Assembly: GCA_025352795.1 (NCBI GenBank)
Contig: JANXSF010000086.1
Span: 1 to 64,000, forward strand
Direction: 5' to 3'
Length of the DNA: 64,000 nucleotides
Source: Acidobacteriota bacterium
GTDB lineage: Bacteria; Acidobacteriota; Terriglobia; Bryobacterales; Bryobacteraceae
A model generated the notes under the pieces. The model did not search any database and had not been told where the DNA came from. It was given only the letters and a program-made list of their open reading frames with translations. Shown piece after piece: positions 17,060 through 26,129 of the stretch (positions are counted from its first letter, which is position 1; the number at the start of each line of letters is the position of its first letter). A program made the position numbers and the translations under genes.

Positions 17060-17509
17060 CTACTTTTTTACCATGCTATTGATCCGAGCCTCAAATGCAG
17101 CATAGGCGTTAGGATTTGTCTTGTTCATATGTACGATATAGTCTTGCGCCACCGCCTCCAGATTTCCAAAGGCTACCGGATTTTGAAATGCCTCGCGCAT
17201 CAATGGCAGCACGCCTTTCATGCGGGTATAGGCCAGTAACATTTCCTGACCACTTTGGAAGTAGACCTCTTTATGCAACACTCCCTGAGTAATGAAACCG
17301 GCCACCATTTCCCAGTACGATGCCACCTGCCTGAAATGGGAATTTTCCTCCGAACCAGGGGGGCAAAGCTTCATGAACTCTTCCATTGTTGTTGGCAAAA
17401 AGTTCTCTGCAAACCAACTTCGTGCAGCCCGCATTTTAACTTCACGGCGCATTTCATACAGCTTCAATATTAAGTTGACGTCTTCATAAGTTGCGTGTTG
17501 ATGAACCAT
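17060..17509 (-). CDS. Conserved-looking helical protein, unknown function
   Basis: A 149-residue, mainly helical, soluble protein beginning MVHQHATYEDVNLILKLYEMR. It contains ARSWFAENFLPTTMEEF and an SYWEMVAGFITQGVL segment that resembles the DUF4760-type helical family. No catalytic residues are evident. It is first gene of a two-gene unit with the small DUF2007-like gene and is divergent from the beta-propeller gene at 17567. Function unknown. Confidence 0.55.
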   Translation of the reverse strand: MVHQHATYEDVNLILKLYEMRREVKMRAARSWFAENFLPTTMEEFMKLCPPGSEENSHFRQVASYWEMVAGFITQGVLHKEVYFQSGQEMLLAYTRMKGVLPLMREAFQNPVAFGNLEAVAQDYIVHMNKTNPNAYAAFEARINSMVKK

Positions 17510-17566
17510 TCTTATAGGGTAGCGGGAAACGTACCCCGCGTGCTACCGTGAGGGCAAGACGTATTT

Positions 17567-18511
17567 ATGCGATTTTGTTTTATACTCTCTTTACTTGCCG
17601 TTCCGATTTGGGCCGCCAACACAGCCATTGTGCTGAATTCAGCCGACGAAACCATCTCCATTATCGACACGAAAACTTACAGTGTCACCAAGACCTTCCG
17701 CATCGGCAAAGAACCCCATCATTTGATGGCCACCCCCGACGATTCCTACCTGATTGTCGCCAACGCCCTTTCCAACGATCTGGTTTTTTTAGACCGCGCC
17801 ACCGGCGAAGAAAAGCGTCGATTACCCAATATCAGCGATCCATACCAAATTGGTTTTAGCCCCGGCAACAAGTATTTCGTAACCGCTTCTTTGCGACTTC
17901 ACCGCACCGATATCTACTCCGGTTCCGATTTCAAATTACTGAAGCGGATTCCAACGTCCAAGGGTCCCAGCCATATCATTTTTGATAAGAACAGCACCAT
18001 GGTGTTTGTTACGCTGCAGGATTCCAATGAACTGGCTGCCATCGATCTTGCAAAAATGGAAGTCGCCTGGAAAATCAGCCTTGGCAAGCAGCCCGCTGGT
18101 GTCTGGATAACCCCCGATGACAAGCACCTTCTCATCGGAATTCTTGGCGAAGATTATGTGCAGGTTGTCGATTGGCGCACTCGCAAAACGGTGAAGAAAA
18201 TCCGTACTGGTGCCGGTGCCCATAACTTCATCCCACAAGGCGATGGACGCCACGTGTTTCTATCCAATCGCGCTTCCAATAAAATTTCCCGCATCGATCA
18301 ACAGACTCTGGAAGTGGTGGATGAATTCCCAGCCCCAGGTGGTCCCGATTGTATGGATGTCACCGCCGATGGAAAGCAGTTGTGGATAACCTCCCGTTGG
18401 ATTCGTAAAGTAACCATCGTCGACATTGCCTCTAAAAAAGTGATCAAGCAAATTCCCGTTGGCCGCTCTCCACACGGTATCTATCTTTACGCCCATGCTC
18501 CACGCTCATAA
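17567..18511 (+). CDS. Secreted YVTN-type beta-propeller protein
   Basis: A 314-residue protein with signal peptide MRFCFILSLLAVPIWAA followed by about seven blades of the YVTN/YncE kind (IVLNSADETISIIDTKT, LIVANALSNDLVFLDRATGE, ITSRWIRKVTIVDIASKKVI). Such propellers bind ligands or partners in the periplasm; no enzymatic residues can be named. Its end overlaps the start of the polysaccharide deacetylase gene by 17 bp, so the two are likely co-translated. Confidence 0.8.
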   Translation: MRFCFILSLLAVPIWAANTAIVLNSADETISIIDTKTYSVTKTFRIGKEPHHLMATPDDSYLIVANALSNDLVFLDRATGEEKRRLPNISDPYQIGFSPGNKYFVTASLRLHRTDIYSGSDFKLLKRIPTSKGPSHIIFDKNSTMVFVTLQDSNELAAIDLAKMEVAWKISLGKQPAGVWITPDDKHLLIGILGEDYVQVVDWRTRKTVKKIRTGAGAHNFIPQGDGRHVFLSNRASNKISRIDQQTLEVVDEFPAPGGPDCMDVTADGKQLWITSRWIRKVTIVDIASKKVIKQIPVGRSPHGIYLYAHAPRS

Positions 18512-19253
18512 GAGTGCCCTGGCCCTTTTTCTATCAGCAACCACGCTGATTGCCGCCGACCCAGCCTGCAAGGGAACGCTCTACCTCACATTGGATACCG
18601 GCAGCATGAAACCAGCGCAGGAGATCCGTGAAATACTGCATCGTCAAAAAGTGCGAGCCACGTTTTTCATAGCCAATGAAAAGACTTTGCGTGGCGATAC
18701 AGCGCTTGACTCTGCTTGGGCTCCTTTTTGGAAATCGCTTGTCGCCGATGGTCATGCCTTTGGTTCGCACACCTGGCGACATTGGTATTTCCGAGCTGAT
18801 ATTCCAAACAATAAGGTGTCCTACGTCTCACCAGACAGCGTGCGCGAATCCATGGATCAGTCGCAGCTTTGCACGGAACTGAATCGCGTAAAAGACGCCT
18901 TCTACGCCATGACGGGCCATCAGCTAGACCCTATCTGGCGCGCTCCTGGGGGCAGGCTCACCCCCCTCACGACGCAGTTCAGCCAAGCATGCGGATATCG
19001 TCATGTGGACTGGAGTCCTGCAGGCTTTTTGGGCGACGAACTTTCCAGCACAACGCATCCGAACCAAACTTTGTTGAATCGGGCTCTGAGCAATCTTCGC
19101 GATGGCGATATCCTCATGATGCACCTGGGAATCCGCTCCCGTCGCGATCCTTTCTGGCCCATGCTGGACCCTTTACTTACCGGCTTGAAGAAGAAAGGAT
19201 TCTGCTTTGCCACCATCCCCGAACGCGCCAGACAACAGAATGGGGGAAAATAG
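18495..19253 (+). CDS. Exported polysaccharide deacetylase (NodB-like, CE4)
   Basis: The start ATG 18495 gives a signal peptide (HKSALALFLSATTLIAAD). NodB-homology motifs follow: TLDTGS in place of TFDDG, the zinc pair in SHTWRHW, RAPGGR, and LMMHLG. It would remove N-acetyl groups from a cell-wall or matrix polysaccharide. The first motif has Thr where family members usually have the second Asp, which is common among divergent members. It lies between the beta-propeller gene and a membrane hydroxylase gene 9 bp downstream; the three may form one transcript. Confidence 0.8.
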   Translation: MLHAHKSALALFLSATTLIAADPACKGTLYLTLDTGSMKPAQEIREILHRQKVRATFFIANEKTLRGDTALDSAWAPFWKSLVADGHAFGSHTWRHWYFRADIPNNKVSYVSPDSVRESMDQSQLCTELNRVKDAFYAMTGHQLDPIWRAPGGRLTPLTTQFSQACGYRHVDWSPAGFLGDELSSTTHPNQTLLNRALSNLRDGDILMMHLGIRSRRDPFWPMLDPLLTGLKKKGFCFATIPERARQQNGGK

Positions 19254-19262
19254 AGTTTAGAC

Positions 19263-20219
19263 ATGTGGGAATTCATCTCTACCCAATTCACTATATTGCA
19301 TGCCTGGTTATTTCAAACCATCATTCAACCAGCCTTGTACTGGCTGGGCATGATGAGCTGGGACGAAATGGCTTTCGATGGAACGGAACTCTTCCTCATC
19401 GGTGCCATTGAACTGCTGTTGCTGTACATCTTATTCCGCCCACTGGAACTGCTCGCCCCTGCGGAAAATTGGCCCGATCGGAAGCAGGCCAATGTCGATT
19501 TCCTTTACTCTATGCTCACCAAACTGGGCATTCTCCCGCTGTTCTTCTTTCTCGCCTTGACCCCCACATTTGATTGGGTGAACGGCACGCTACGCCTATC
19601 GGGAATCATTCCGCCGAACCTGGAAGATTTTATTCCGATCCTGAAGAATTCTCCCGTACTCAGCTCTGTGGTCTACCTTGCCATCTTCGATTTCAGTGAC
19701 TACTGGCGCCATCGTCTACAGCACAGCCTGAATATCTGGTGGGCATTGCACAGCCTGCATCACAGCCAACGGCAGATGAGTTTTTGGACCGATGACCGGG
19801 AGCATCTTCTAGATCAGTTGATCTCCTCCCTGCTGCGCGCAAGTCTCGGCCTGATCATCGGTGTCCCACCGGTGCAATTTTTGGTGGTAACCCTGATTTC
19901 AGGGGCAATTGAAGCTTTTTCTCACGCAAACGTACGGCTAAGTTTCGGCACTATAGGGGAGCGACTGATTGTCAGCCCACGCTTCCATCGTCTGCATCAT
20001 GCCATGGCCGTGGGTCACGATGGCCGTCATCGCGGCTGCAATTTCGCCCAAGTGTTTTCCATATGGGATGTGTTGTTCGGCACGGCCAATTTTGATGCCA
20101 CCTATCATCCCACTGGAATTACCGATCAGTTGGCAGGCATCGACTACGGCGAAGGGTTTTGGTCCCAACAACGACTCGGATTAACTCGTTTGTGGCGCAC
20201 CCGTGGGCCGCAACTTTGA
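19263..20219 (+). CDS. Sterol desaturase / fatty acid hydroxylase family membrane protein
   Basis: A 318-residue integral membrane protein with hydrophobic helices near residues 40-60, 82-105 and 130-145 and more in the second half. The di-iron histidine boxes are HRLQH, HSLHH and HRLHHA, and a further H..RH is in HDGRHRGCNF. The family uses O2 and di-iron to hydroxylate or desaturate sterols, hopanoids, fatty acids or carotenoids; substrate is not predictable. It may be in one transcript with the genes upstream. Its TGA overlaps a possible TTG start of the HEPN gene. Confidence 0.85.
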   Translation: MWEFISTQFTILHAWLFQTIIQPALYWLGMMSWDEMAFDGTELFLIGAIELLLLYILFRPLELLAPAENWPDRKQANVDFLYSMLTKLGILPLFFFLALTPTFDWVNGTLRLSGIIPPNLEDFIPILKNSPVLSSVVYLAIFDFSDYWRHRLQHSLNIWWALHSLHHSQRQMSFWTDDREHLLDQLISSLLRASLGLIIGVPPVQFLVVTLISGAIEAFSHANVRLSFGTIGERLIVSPRFHRLHHAMAVGHDGRHRGCNFAQVFSIWDVLFGTANFDATYHPTGITDQLAGIDYGEGFWSQQRLGLTRLWRTRGPQL

Positions 20220-20611
20220 TTGAAGTCGCCGAACTGGATTTGATAGCCGAAGCCCGGTTGAATGATGGCAAAGCGTTGTATGCGGCCGGGCTTTACGATA
20301 GCGCTTCCTACCTTTGTAGATACGCAATCGAAGTCAGTTTGAAGGCTCGCATTTGTCGCACGTTAAATTGGAAAGGATTCCCAAATACAAGTAGCGAATG
20401 GCAATTCTACCGAAGCTTTCAAACCCATGATCTGGAGGTGTTGTTAAAACTTGCAGGACAGGAAGATCGCATCAAGAAACATCATTTTACTGTTTGGAGC
20501 GCAGTGACTTCATGGAAGTCCTACTCACGTTACAATAAAGTTGGAACAGTCAAGCGTGAAGATGCCGAATTGATGATTCACTCAGTGGAACAACTGTTGA
20601 GCGCTAAATGA
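20216..20611 (+). CDS. HEPN-domain protein, possible RNase toxin
   Basis: A small helical protein (131 aa from TTG 20216, which overlaps the upstream TGA as TTGA). Alternatives are GTG 20192 and ATG 20159. The core (AGLYDSASYLCRYAIEVSLKA) is a HEPN four-helix bundle, and RSFQTH (R66, H71 from TTG) fits the Rx4-6H motif of HEPN RNases. The next gene starts inside its stop (ATGA, 20608-20611). HEPN proteins are often toxins paired with a nucleotidyltransferase antitoxin; the partner here is not one. The toxin role is inference. Confidence 0.7.
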   Translation: MIEVAELDLIAEARLNDGKALYAAGLYDSASYLCRYAIEVSLKARICRTLNWKGFPNTSSEWQFYRSFQTHDLEVLLKLAGQEDRIKKHHFTVWSAVTSWKSYSRYNKVGTVKREDAELMIHSVEQLLSAK

Positions 20612-21000
20612 CCTCTAAAAAATTACCCGCTAAGTTCGCGAAACTGGAATTAGACATTGGTGCCGAAAGGGGCGATTTCGAACTCTTCGCGTTGTTTCTC
20701 AGAGAAGATATGCCAGATCGTTGGGATTTACTCATTTCAGTACCATGGGCATCTGAGGATAAGGCAGCCGCCCTTGACTATATGGTTGAAAAAATCAAAT
20801 CGGACATTGGAATTGACTACCTCCCCCAATTGTCCCGCATTGTGTTTATTGATCCATCCAGATTTACTCTGGAAGAATTGGATCAGGACGCTCCAGTTGA
20901 ACATGGGATGGTTGAAATTCGTGACACAAATATCTTTGGACAAGATATTAAGCGCGGCTTCATCATCACCTGCAAACAGCTCAGTCCCGTGGCTGCCTAA
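20608..21000 (+). CDS. HEPN-partner protein of unknown family
   Basis: A 130-residue soluble protein coupled to the HEPN gene by an ATGA overlap. It contains RGDFELFALFLREDMPDRWDLLISVPW followed by a helix (DYMVEKIKSDIG) and SRIVFIDPSRF. There is no GSxxxG...D motif, so it is not a minimal nucleotidyltransferase. I recall similar sequences beside HEPN genes in other bacteria but cannot name the family. It may be the antitoxin or a regulator of the HEPN protein. This role comes only from gene order. Confidence 0.6.
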   Translation: MTSKKLPAKFAKLELDIGAERGDFELFALFLREDMPDRWDLLISVPWASEDKAAALDYMVEKIKSDIGIDYLPQLSRIVFIDPSRFTLEELDQDAPVEHGMVEIRDTNIFGQDIKRGFIITCKQLSPVAA

Positions 21001-21064
21001 ACTCCCCCACAAAAAATAATCTGAGAATTCCCCCTCGGATTCCCCACCAATGTAATAACACCTC

Positions 21065-22234
21065 ATGACCGTTGAAGCCCCTGCCTCCCTGCGCCCACTC
21101 ACTGCCGAAGAACAACTCCACTGGCTAGCCCTACGACTCGTGCCTGGCCTTGGCACCCGCGTATCCACCAAAGTCATCCAACGATTCCGAACTCCGCAAG
21201 CCGTTTTCCAAGCCAGCTTGTCCGAACTCGAAGCCGCCGGCGTGAATCCCGGGGTCGCCCGTTCCATCTCCAGCGGCACTACTTTTGACGAAGCAGCCAG
21301 TCAACAGGAAAAAGTAGTGGAATCCGCTGTTACCCTGGTTCCCTATACTCACCCAGCCTACCCAGAACGGCTCCGAGAGATTTTGGACCCTCCACTACTG
21401 TTATTCTGCCTTGGACGCCTGGAACTCCTCACCAGCCCCACCCTGGCCATAGTGGGAACCCGTCGCCCCACCCCATATGGCATAGCCGTTACAGAACGTC
21501 TATCTGCAGACCTTTCCAGAGCCGGACTGACCATCATCAGCGGCATGGCCCGCGGCATAGACACTTCCGCCCAAAAGTCCTGCCTCGCCGTTGGTGGTAA
21601 CACCATGTCTGTTCTAGGCTGCGGCGTCGATGTGGTTTATCCTGCGGAAAATCGCAAACTCCATGCCGACATCGCCCAACAAGGATTGATTGTCAGTGAA
21701 TTTCCCATGGCCTCCCCGCCGTATCCTCAGAACTTCCCCATTCGCAATCGAATCGTCAGCGGACTCGCTCATGGAGTGCTGGTGATTGAAGGTGCTGAGT
21801 ATTCCGGATCGGCCATTACAGCTCGTCTGGCACTGGAACAGGGCAGGGAAGTATTTGCTGTCCCAGGCAACATTACGAATAAAATGAGCTGGGGTCCAAA
21901 CCTGCTAATCAAGCAGGGTGCTAAGTTGACCCAAAGGTGGGAAGACGTGTTTTTCGACCTTCCTGAGGATGTTCGTCTGCATTTGTCCGCCACCGCAGCC
22001 CAACCCTCCAACGGTCCAAAACCGGTGCAAGCGAATCTTTCCCTTCATCCAATGGCGAAGTTGAATGAAGAGATTCTTCAGTGTTTACAGCCTGATACAA
22101 CATTGCACATTGACGAACTACTAGCCCGTGTAGAAAACTATTCTTCGTCAGAGTTAATTGCCGCGCTGTTTGAATTGGAACTTGAAGGACAGGTCAAACA
22201 ACTTCCGGGCAAGAACTTTGTTAAGGTGTGGTGA
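21065..22234 (+). CDS. dprA: DNA-processing protein DprA
   Basis: A 389-residue DprA that binds incoming single-stranded DNA and loads RecA during transformation. An HhH-like N-terminal region (LVPGLGTRVSTKVIQRF) comes first. The Rossmann core with TLAIVGTRRPTPYG, ISGMARGIDTSAQ, LGCGVDVVYPAENRKL and NFPIRNRIVSGL follows, then the C-terminal winged helix (about residues 325-389). All core motifs are intact, so natural competence is possible. It precedes topA by 62 bp in the same direction, a common pairing. Confidence 0.95.
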   Translation: MTVEAPASLRPLTAEEQLHWLALRLVPGLGTRVSTKVIQRFRTPQAVFQASLSELEAAGVNPGVARSISSGTTFDEAASQQEKVVESAVTLVPYTHPAYPERLREILDPPLLLFCLGRLELLTSPTLAIVGTRRPTPYGIAVTERLSADLSRAGLTIISGMARGIDTSAQKSCLAVGGNTMSVLGCGVDVVYPAENRKLHADIAQQGLIVSEFPMASPPYPQNFPIRNRIVSGLAHGVLVIEGAEYSGSAITARLALEQGREVFAVPGNITNKMSWGPNLLIKQGAKLTQRWEDVFFDLPEDVRLHLSATAAQPSNGPKPVQANLSLHPMAKLNEEILQCLQPDTTLHIDELLARVENYSSSELIAALFELELEGQVKQLPGKNFVKVW

Positions 22235-22296
22235 GGGGATGCCCGTGATGGGTTGAACCTAAAGCGTCCCTTTTTTCATCCAGGTATATATAAGAT

Positions 22297-24738
22297 ATGT
22301 CAAAGTCACTCGTCATCGTCGAGAGCCCGGCGAAGGCGAAAACCATCGGAAAGTATCTCGGCAAAGATTTTGTCGTGAAGGCCTCGCTCGGCCATGTGAA
22401 AGATCTGCCCAAGAAAGATCTTGCCGTCGACGTAGATAAAGGTTTTGAGCCTCGCTACGAAGTGATTGAAGGCAAGAAGAAGCTAATGGACGAACTTCGC
22501 CAAGCGGCCAAAGCCAAAGGCGTAGAAAACATCTACCTGGCCGCCGATCCTGATCGCGAAGGCGAAGCCATCTGTTTTCACTTGCAGGAAGAACTCTCCT
22601 TCAAAGGCGGCCCGCACATTCAGCGGGTTATGTTCAACGAAATTACCGCCAATGCCGTCCGCAAAGCGTTTGAGAGCCCCCGACCAGTAAAAGTGAATCT
22701 GGTCGATGCCCAACAGGCTCGTCGCGTTCTTGATCGGCTAGTAGGTTATAAGATTTCCCCATTGCTATGGGATAAAGTGCGCCGTGGTCTTTCCGCCGGA
22801 CGTGTGCAAACAGTTGCTCTGCGCCTGGTTGTGGATCGCGAACGGGAAATTCTGGCCTTCATAACCAGGGAATATTGGACCATTGATATCCACTTGAATG
22901 CCAAGAAGGCTCCAGTTCTTAAAGCCCGCCTCAGCAAAGTCAGCGATCAGACTCCGGAAATTGCCAGCGAAGCGCAATCTACGGCCATTCTGGATCAGCT
23001 CAAAGACGTGGACTACATTGTTAAGAGCGTTGCCAACCGCGAAAAGCGTCGCAATCCTGTTCCACCGTTCATTACCTCCACCATTCAGCAGGAATCGGCC
23101 CGTAAGCTCCGCTTCTCTGTGAAACGCACCATGATGTTGGCCCAGCAGTTGTACGAAGGTGTGGAACTGGGTGAGGAAGGGGCTGTCGGTTTAATCACCT
23201 ACATGCGTACCGATTCCACCCGCGTTTCTGACGACGCCATCACAGAAGTGCGCGAAGTGATTGGCCAACGCTTTGGACCTCAGTACATTCCCGAAAAACC
23301 TAACGTCTACAAGACCAAGAAAGACGCCCAAGACGCCCATGAAGCCATTCGCCCTACCAGTGCCATGCGCGCTCCGGAAAGCTTAACCAAGTTTCTTGCC
23401 GAAGATCAGATGAAGCTTTATCGCCTAATCTGGATGCGGTTTGTCGCCTCCCAAATGAATCCGGCAGTGTTCGATCAAACCACCATCGATGTCAGCGCCA
23501 AAGGTAAAGACGGGCTGGATTACACCTTCCGCGCTACCGGGTCCGTTCCTAAGTTCGACGGTTTTCTGGCTGTCTACGAAGAGGGCAAAGATGCCAAAGA
23601 CGAAGATGACGATGAACTGAAACAGAAACTGCCCGCCGTTACCCAGGGTGAAAATCTGAAGTTCAAACTCATTGAACCAGAACAGCACTTTACCGAACCA
23701 CCTCCCCGCTTCACCGAAGCTACGCTGGTTAAACAGTTGGAAGCCGATGGCGTGGGCCGTCCGTCAACTTACGCATCCATCCTGTCCACCATTCAGGAAC
23801 GCGAGTATGTCAAAAAAGAAGGCGGCAAATTCAACCCCACTGAGTTGGGATTGATTGTCACCGATCTGCTGCTGGAATGCTTCGACGATATTTTCGACGT
23901 CAAATATACCGCCAAACTGGAAGAACAGTTGGACGAAATCGAAGATGGCAAGTTGGACTGGCGCGATGCTATGCAAGAGTTCTACGAGAAATTCTCGCTT
24001 GATCTTGACCGTGCCGCCACCCAGATGACCGACATTAAGCGGATGGAGACCCCCACCGACTTCGTCTGCGATAAATGCGGCAAGCCGATGGTCATCAAGT
24101 TCGGTAAAAATGGCCGCTTCATTGCCTGCACAGGCTACCCTGATTGCAAGAGCACGCGTGAACTTCCACAGGCTTCTTCAGCAGAAGTTGGCGAACAAGG
24201 GGAAGACGAATTTTGCGGGAATTGCGGCCGTGGAATGGTCCTCAAGAAAGGTCGCTTCGGCCAATTTCTAGCCTGCACCGGTTACCCCGATTGCAAAACC
24301 ACCAAACAGTTGGGCGACAAACAAAAGGGTGCCGATGTTCCCTTAGAAGAAGATTGCCCTAGTTGCAGCAATAAGCTGGTGAAGAAGTTTGGACGATTCG
24401 GCGAATTCATCGCCTGTTCCAACTACCCCACCTGCAAGTACGTGAAGCAGAACACAATCGGCGTCAACTGCCCGTTGTGCGAAGCCGGTGATATCATTGA
24501 GCGCCGCTCCAAGAGGGGTAAGAATTTCTACGGTTGCAATAAGTATCCAGAATGCGAATTTGTGGCCTGGGGCAAACCGATCAAAGAAGTTTGCCCAGAT
24601 TGCAAGAGTCCATATTTGATCGAAAAGTACCTGAAAAGCGGCAATTGGGCCCAATGTCCCAATAAGGAATGCAAGTTTAAACATGAACTAGCTCCCACCC
24701 TCTCTGAGGAAGCCGAAACCGAAACCGTAGCCGTCTAA
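22297..24738 (+). CDS. topA: DNA topoisomerase I
   Basis: An 813-residue type IA topoisomerase that relaxes negative supercoils. The N-terminal TOPRIM domain contains VIVESPAKAKTIGKYL and the acidic DPDREGEAI. The catalytic tyrosine is Y302 in ITYMRTDSTRVS. The C-terminal 170 residues hold a row of C4 zinc-ribbon repeats (CDKCGKPM, CGNCGRGM, CPSCSNKL, CPLCEAGD, CPDCKSPY), so five are visible. It is followed at once by a hairpin terminator (24742-24775). Confidence 0.97.
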   Translation: MSKSLVIVESPAKAKTIGKYLGKDFVVKASLGHVKDLPKKDLAVDVDKGFEPRYEVIEGKKKLMDELRQAAKAKGVENIYLAADPDREGEAICFHLQEELSFKGGPHIQRVMFNEITANAVRKAFESPRPVKVNLVDAQQARRVLDRLVGYKISPLLWDKVRRGLSAGRVQTVALRLVVDREREILAFITREYWTIDIHLNAKKAPVLKARLSKVSDQTPEIASEAQSTAILDQLKDVDYIVKSVANREKRRNPVPPFITSTIQQESARKLRFSVKRTMMLAQQLYEGVELGEEGAVGLITYMRTDSTRVSDDAITEVREVIGQRFGPQYIPEKPNVYKTKKDAQDAHEAIRPTSAMRAPESLTKFLAEDQMKLYRLIWMRFVASQMNPAVFDQTTIDVSAKGKDGLDYTFRATGSVPKFDGFLAVYEEGKDAKDEDDDELKQKLPAVTQGENLKFKLIEPEQHFTEPPPRFTEATLVKQLEADGVGRPSTYASILSTIQEREYVKKEGGKFNPTELGLIVTDLLLECFDDIFDVKYTAKLEEQLDEIEDGKLDWRDAMQEFYEKFSLDLDRAATQMTDIKRMETPTDFVCDKCGKPMVIKFGKNGRFIACTGYPDCKSTRELPQASSAEVGEQGEDEFCGNCGRGMVLKKGRFGQFLACTGYPDCKTTKQLGDKQKGADVPLEEDCPSCSNKLVKKFGRFGEFIACSNYPTCKYVKQNTIGVNCPLCEAGDIIERRSKRGKNFYGCNKYPECEFVAWGKPIKEVCPDCKSPYLIEKYLKSGNWAQCPNKECKFKHELAPTLSEEAETETVAV

Positions 24739-24741
24739 ATA

Positions 24742-24775
24742 TAAGCCCCGCCGATGCAACCATTGGTGGGGCTTA
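24742..24775. terminator. Bidirectional terminator between topA and NlpC/P60 gene
   Basis: TAAGCCCCGCC (24742-24752) pairs with GGTGGGGCTTA (24765-24775) around a 12-base loop. T-rich ends occur on both sides. It starts 3 bp after the topA stop and is 3 bp from the end of the converging peptidase gene, so it serves both. Confidence 0.8.
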
Positions 24776-24778
24776 GTT

Positions 24779-25606
24779 TCACTTGGGTCTTCTGCTGGCG
24801 ACCAACAATCGTGACCAGGGTTGATCATCCAATCCACTAATTTGGATCACAGGCGTTCCATTCACCGTGGCATGGATAAATTGTCCATCGCCAATATAAA
24901 AGCCGGTATGAGTGATTTTCTCGATACTCCCTCCAAAGAAAAGTAAGTCCCCACTCACCAAGGCTGACCGTTCCACCGCTTTCACACCATCCCAAACAGC
25001 TTGCTGATCTGCATCCCGAGGCATCAGTATCCCTTGCCTTCTGCACAGCATTTGCGTGAACCCGGAACAATCGTATCCAAAGCTGGAAGTGCCGCCCCAA
25101 GTGTAAGGTAAGCCCAGAAATCGGCGACTCAATGCAATGGCCTGGGCAATGCTCAATTTCTCGCTCGCAAAGGAAACGTCGCCCCGTTGCACCCAACCGC
25201 TACGGTCACCCACCAATCGCACCTGCAACCATCGACGATTGTTCGTTTCCGGTTCACTAATCACTTCCAACGCCGTCTCAAACGGCAATGTAAGCAAAGG
25301 CTGATGCCGTGTGACGCTCGCTTCACGATAGACATGGGCAAAGAGACTTGCAATATTGGCGATTCTTCCAGCAGATGCGTAAGCCTTCCCACTCTCCGCT
25401 TTCGTGCGTGCCTGTTCCACCCAACCCGTATATCCATCCTGGGTCTTGACCTTCGCCCAGCTCCCCTGTTGCTCTAGGATGGCCACAGAAGATCCGTAAA
25501 TGGCCTGTGAAACAACATCGGCATCCACTGTGGATGCCGAATACATGTTTACAACTGGATGGTTAATTGTCGCGGCCAAGGCAGCGAACAAGAAAGCAAA
25601 GTGCAT
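24779..25606 (-). CDS. NlpC/P60 (C40) cell-wall peptidase with SH3-like domains
   Basis: I take ATG 25606, which gives a short signal-like N-terminus (MHFAFLFAALAAT); an in-frame ATG at 25636 lies inside the gene before it. Two SH3b-like domains (AIYGSSVAILEQQGSWAKV; NNRRWLQVRLVGDRSGWV) precede an NlpC/P60 domain. Catalytic Cys is in YDCSGF, His in THTGFYIG and the third polar residue at HATVNG. It should cleave gamma-D-glutamyl-diamino acid bonds in peptidoglycan. It lies 10 bp after the bacilliredoxin gene in the same direction. Confidence 0.88.
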   Translation of the reverse strand: MHFAFLFAALAATINHPVVNMYSASTVDADVVSQAIYGSSVAILEQQGSWAKVKTQDGYTGWVEQARTKAESGKAYASAGRIANIASLFAHVYREASVTRHQPLLTLPFETALEVISEPETNNRRWLQVRLVGDRSGWVQRGDVSFASEKLSIAQAIALSRRFLGLPYTWGGTSSFGYDCSGFTQMLCRRQGILMPRDADQQAVWDGVKAVERSALVSGDLLFFGGSIEKITHTGFYIGDGQFIHATVNGTPVIQISGLDDQPWSRLLVASRRPK

Positions 25607-25616
25607 TTCAGTGAAC

Positions 25617-26036
25617 CTATTGGCAATGCTCATCAAACGCTGCGGTCAACGCCGCCGCAATTTCAAATGCCTGACGATTTTCAATTTGATGACGATGCAT
25701 AAGGAACACCGGTTTTCCATCCTTAAAAAGCGCCATCGAAGGCGAAGATGGCGGAAACGCAACCAGAATGTCCCGGACACGTTGCACGGCTTCTACATCA
25801 GCTCCGGCAAATACAGTAGCCGACACTTTCGGCACGCTCGTATGCTTCATGGCCATTAAAATTCCCGGCCTGGCTTTGCCTGCGGCACACCCACAAACCG
25901 AATTCACAACCATCAACACCGTTCCCGATTCTGGTCCAATCAGTTGGTCAACTTGTTCAGGCGTGCGGGCTTCAACGAAACCGTTTTGTGATAGTTCGGC
26001 CCTCATGGGCGCAATAAGAGGTTCTGGATAACGCAT
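25617..26036 (-). CDS. Bacilliredoxin (BrxA/BrxB, YphP/YqiW family)
   Basis: A 139-residue thioredoxin-fold protein with the CGC active site (C48, C50) in VVNSVCGCAAGKARPG. The ending IEN...FEIAAALTAAFDEHC is typical of the family. Bacilliredoxins remove bacillithiol from proteins (de-bacillithiolation); acidobacteria are among the phyla reported to make bacillithiol, as I recall. Probably cytosolic. It may be co-transcribed with the NlpC/P60 gene. It is a second thiol-redox gene within 2 kb of the Sec-type redoxin. Confidence 0.85.
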   Translation of the reverse strand: MRYPEPLIAPMRAELSQNGFVEARTPEQVDQLIGPESGTVLMVVNSVCGCAAGKARPGILMAMKHTSVPKVSATVFAGADVEAVQRVRDILVAFPPSSPSMALFKDGKPVFLMHRHQIENRQAFEIAAALTAAFDEHCQ

Positions 26037-26129
26037 AGTTCCATTGTAGTTGGTCCATCAAAACAAAAGCATGATTCCATCCTCTCGAAAGAAGGTGAAA
26101 TCACGCTTTGTTCGACTATCCAGACTACT

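Noticed and set aside
21065-22234. dprA as sign of a defence or competence island
   Set aside because: Only dprA is present, in its common place before topA; no com or pil genes are nearby.
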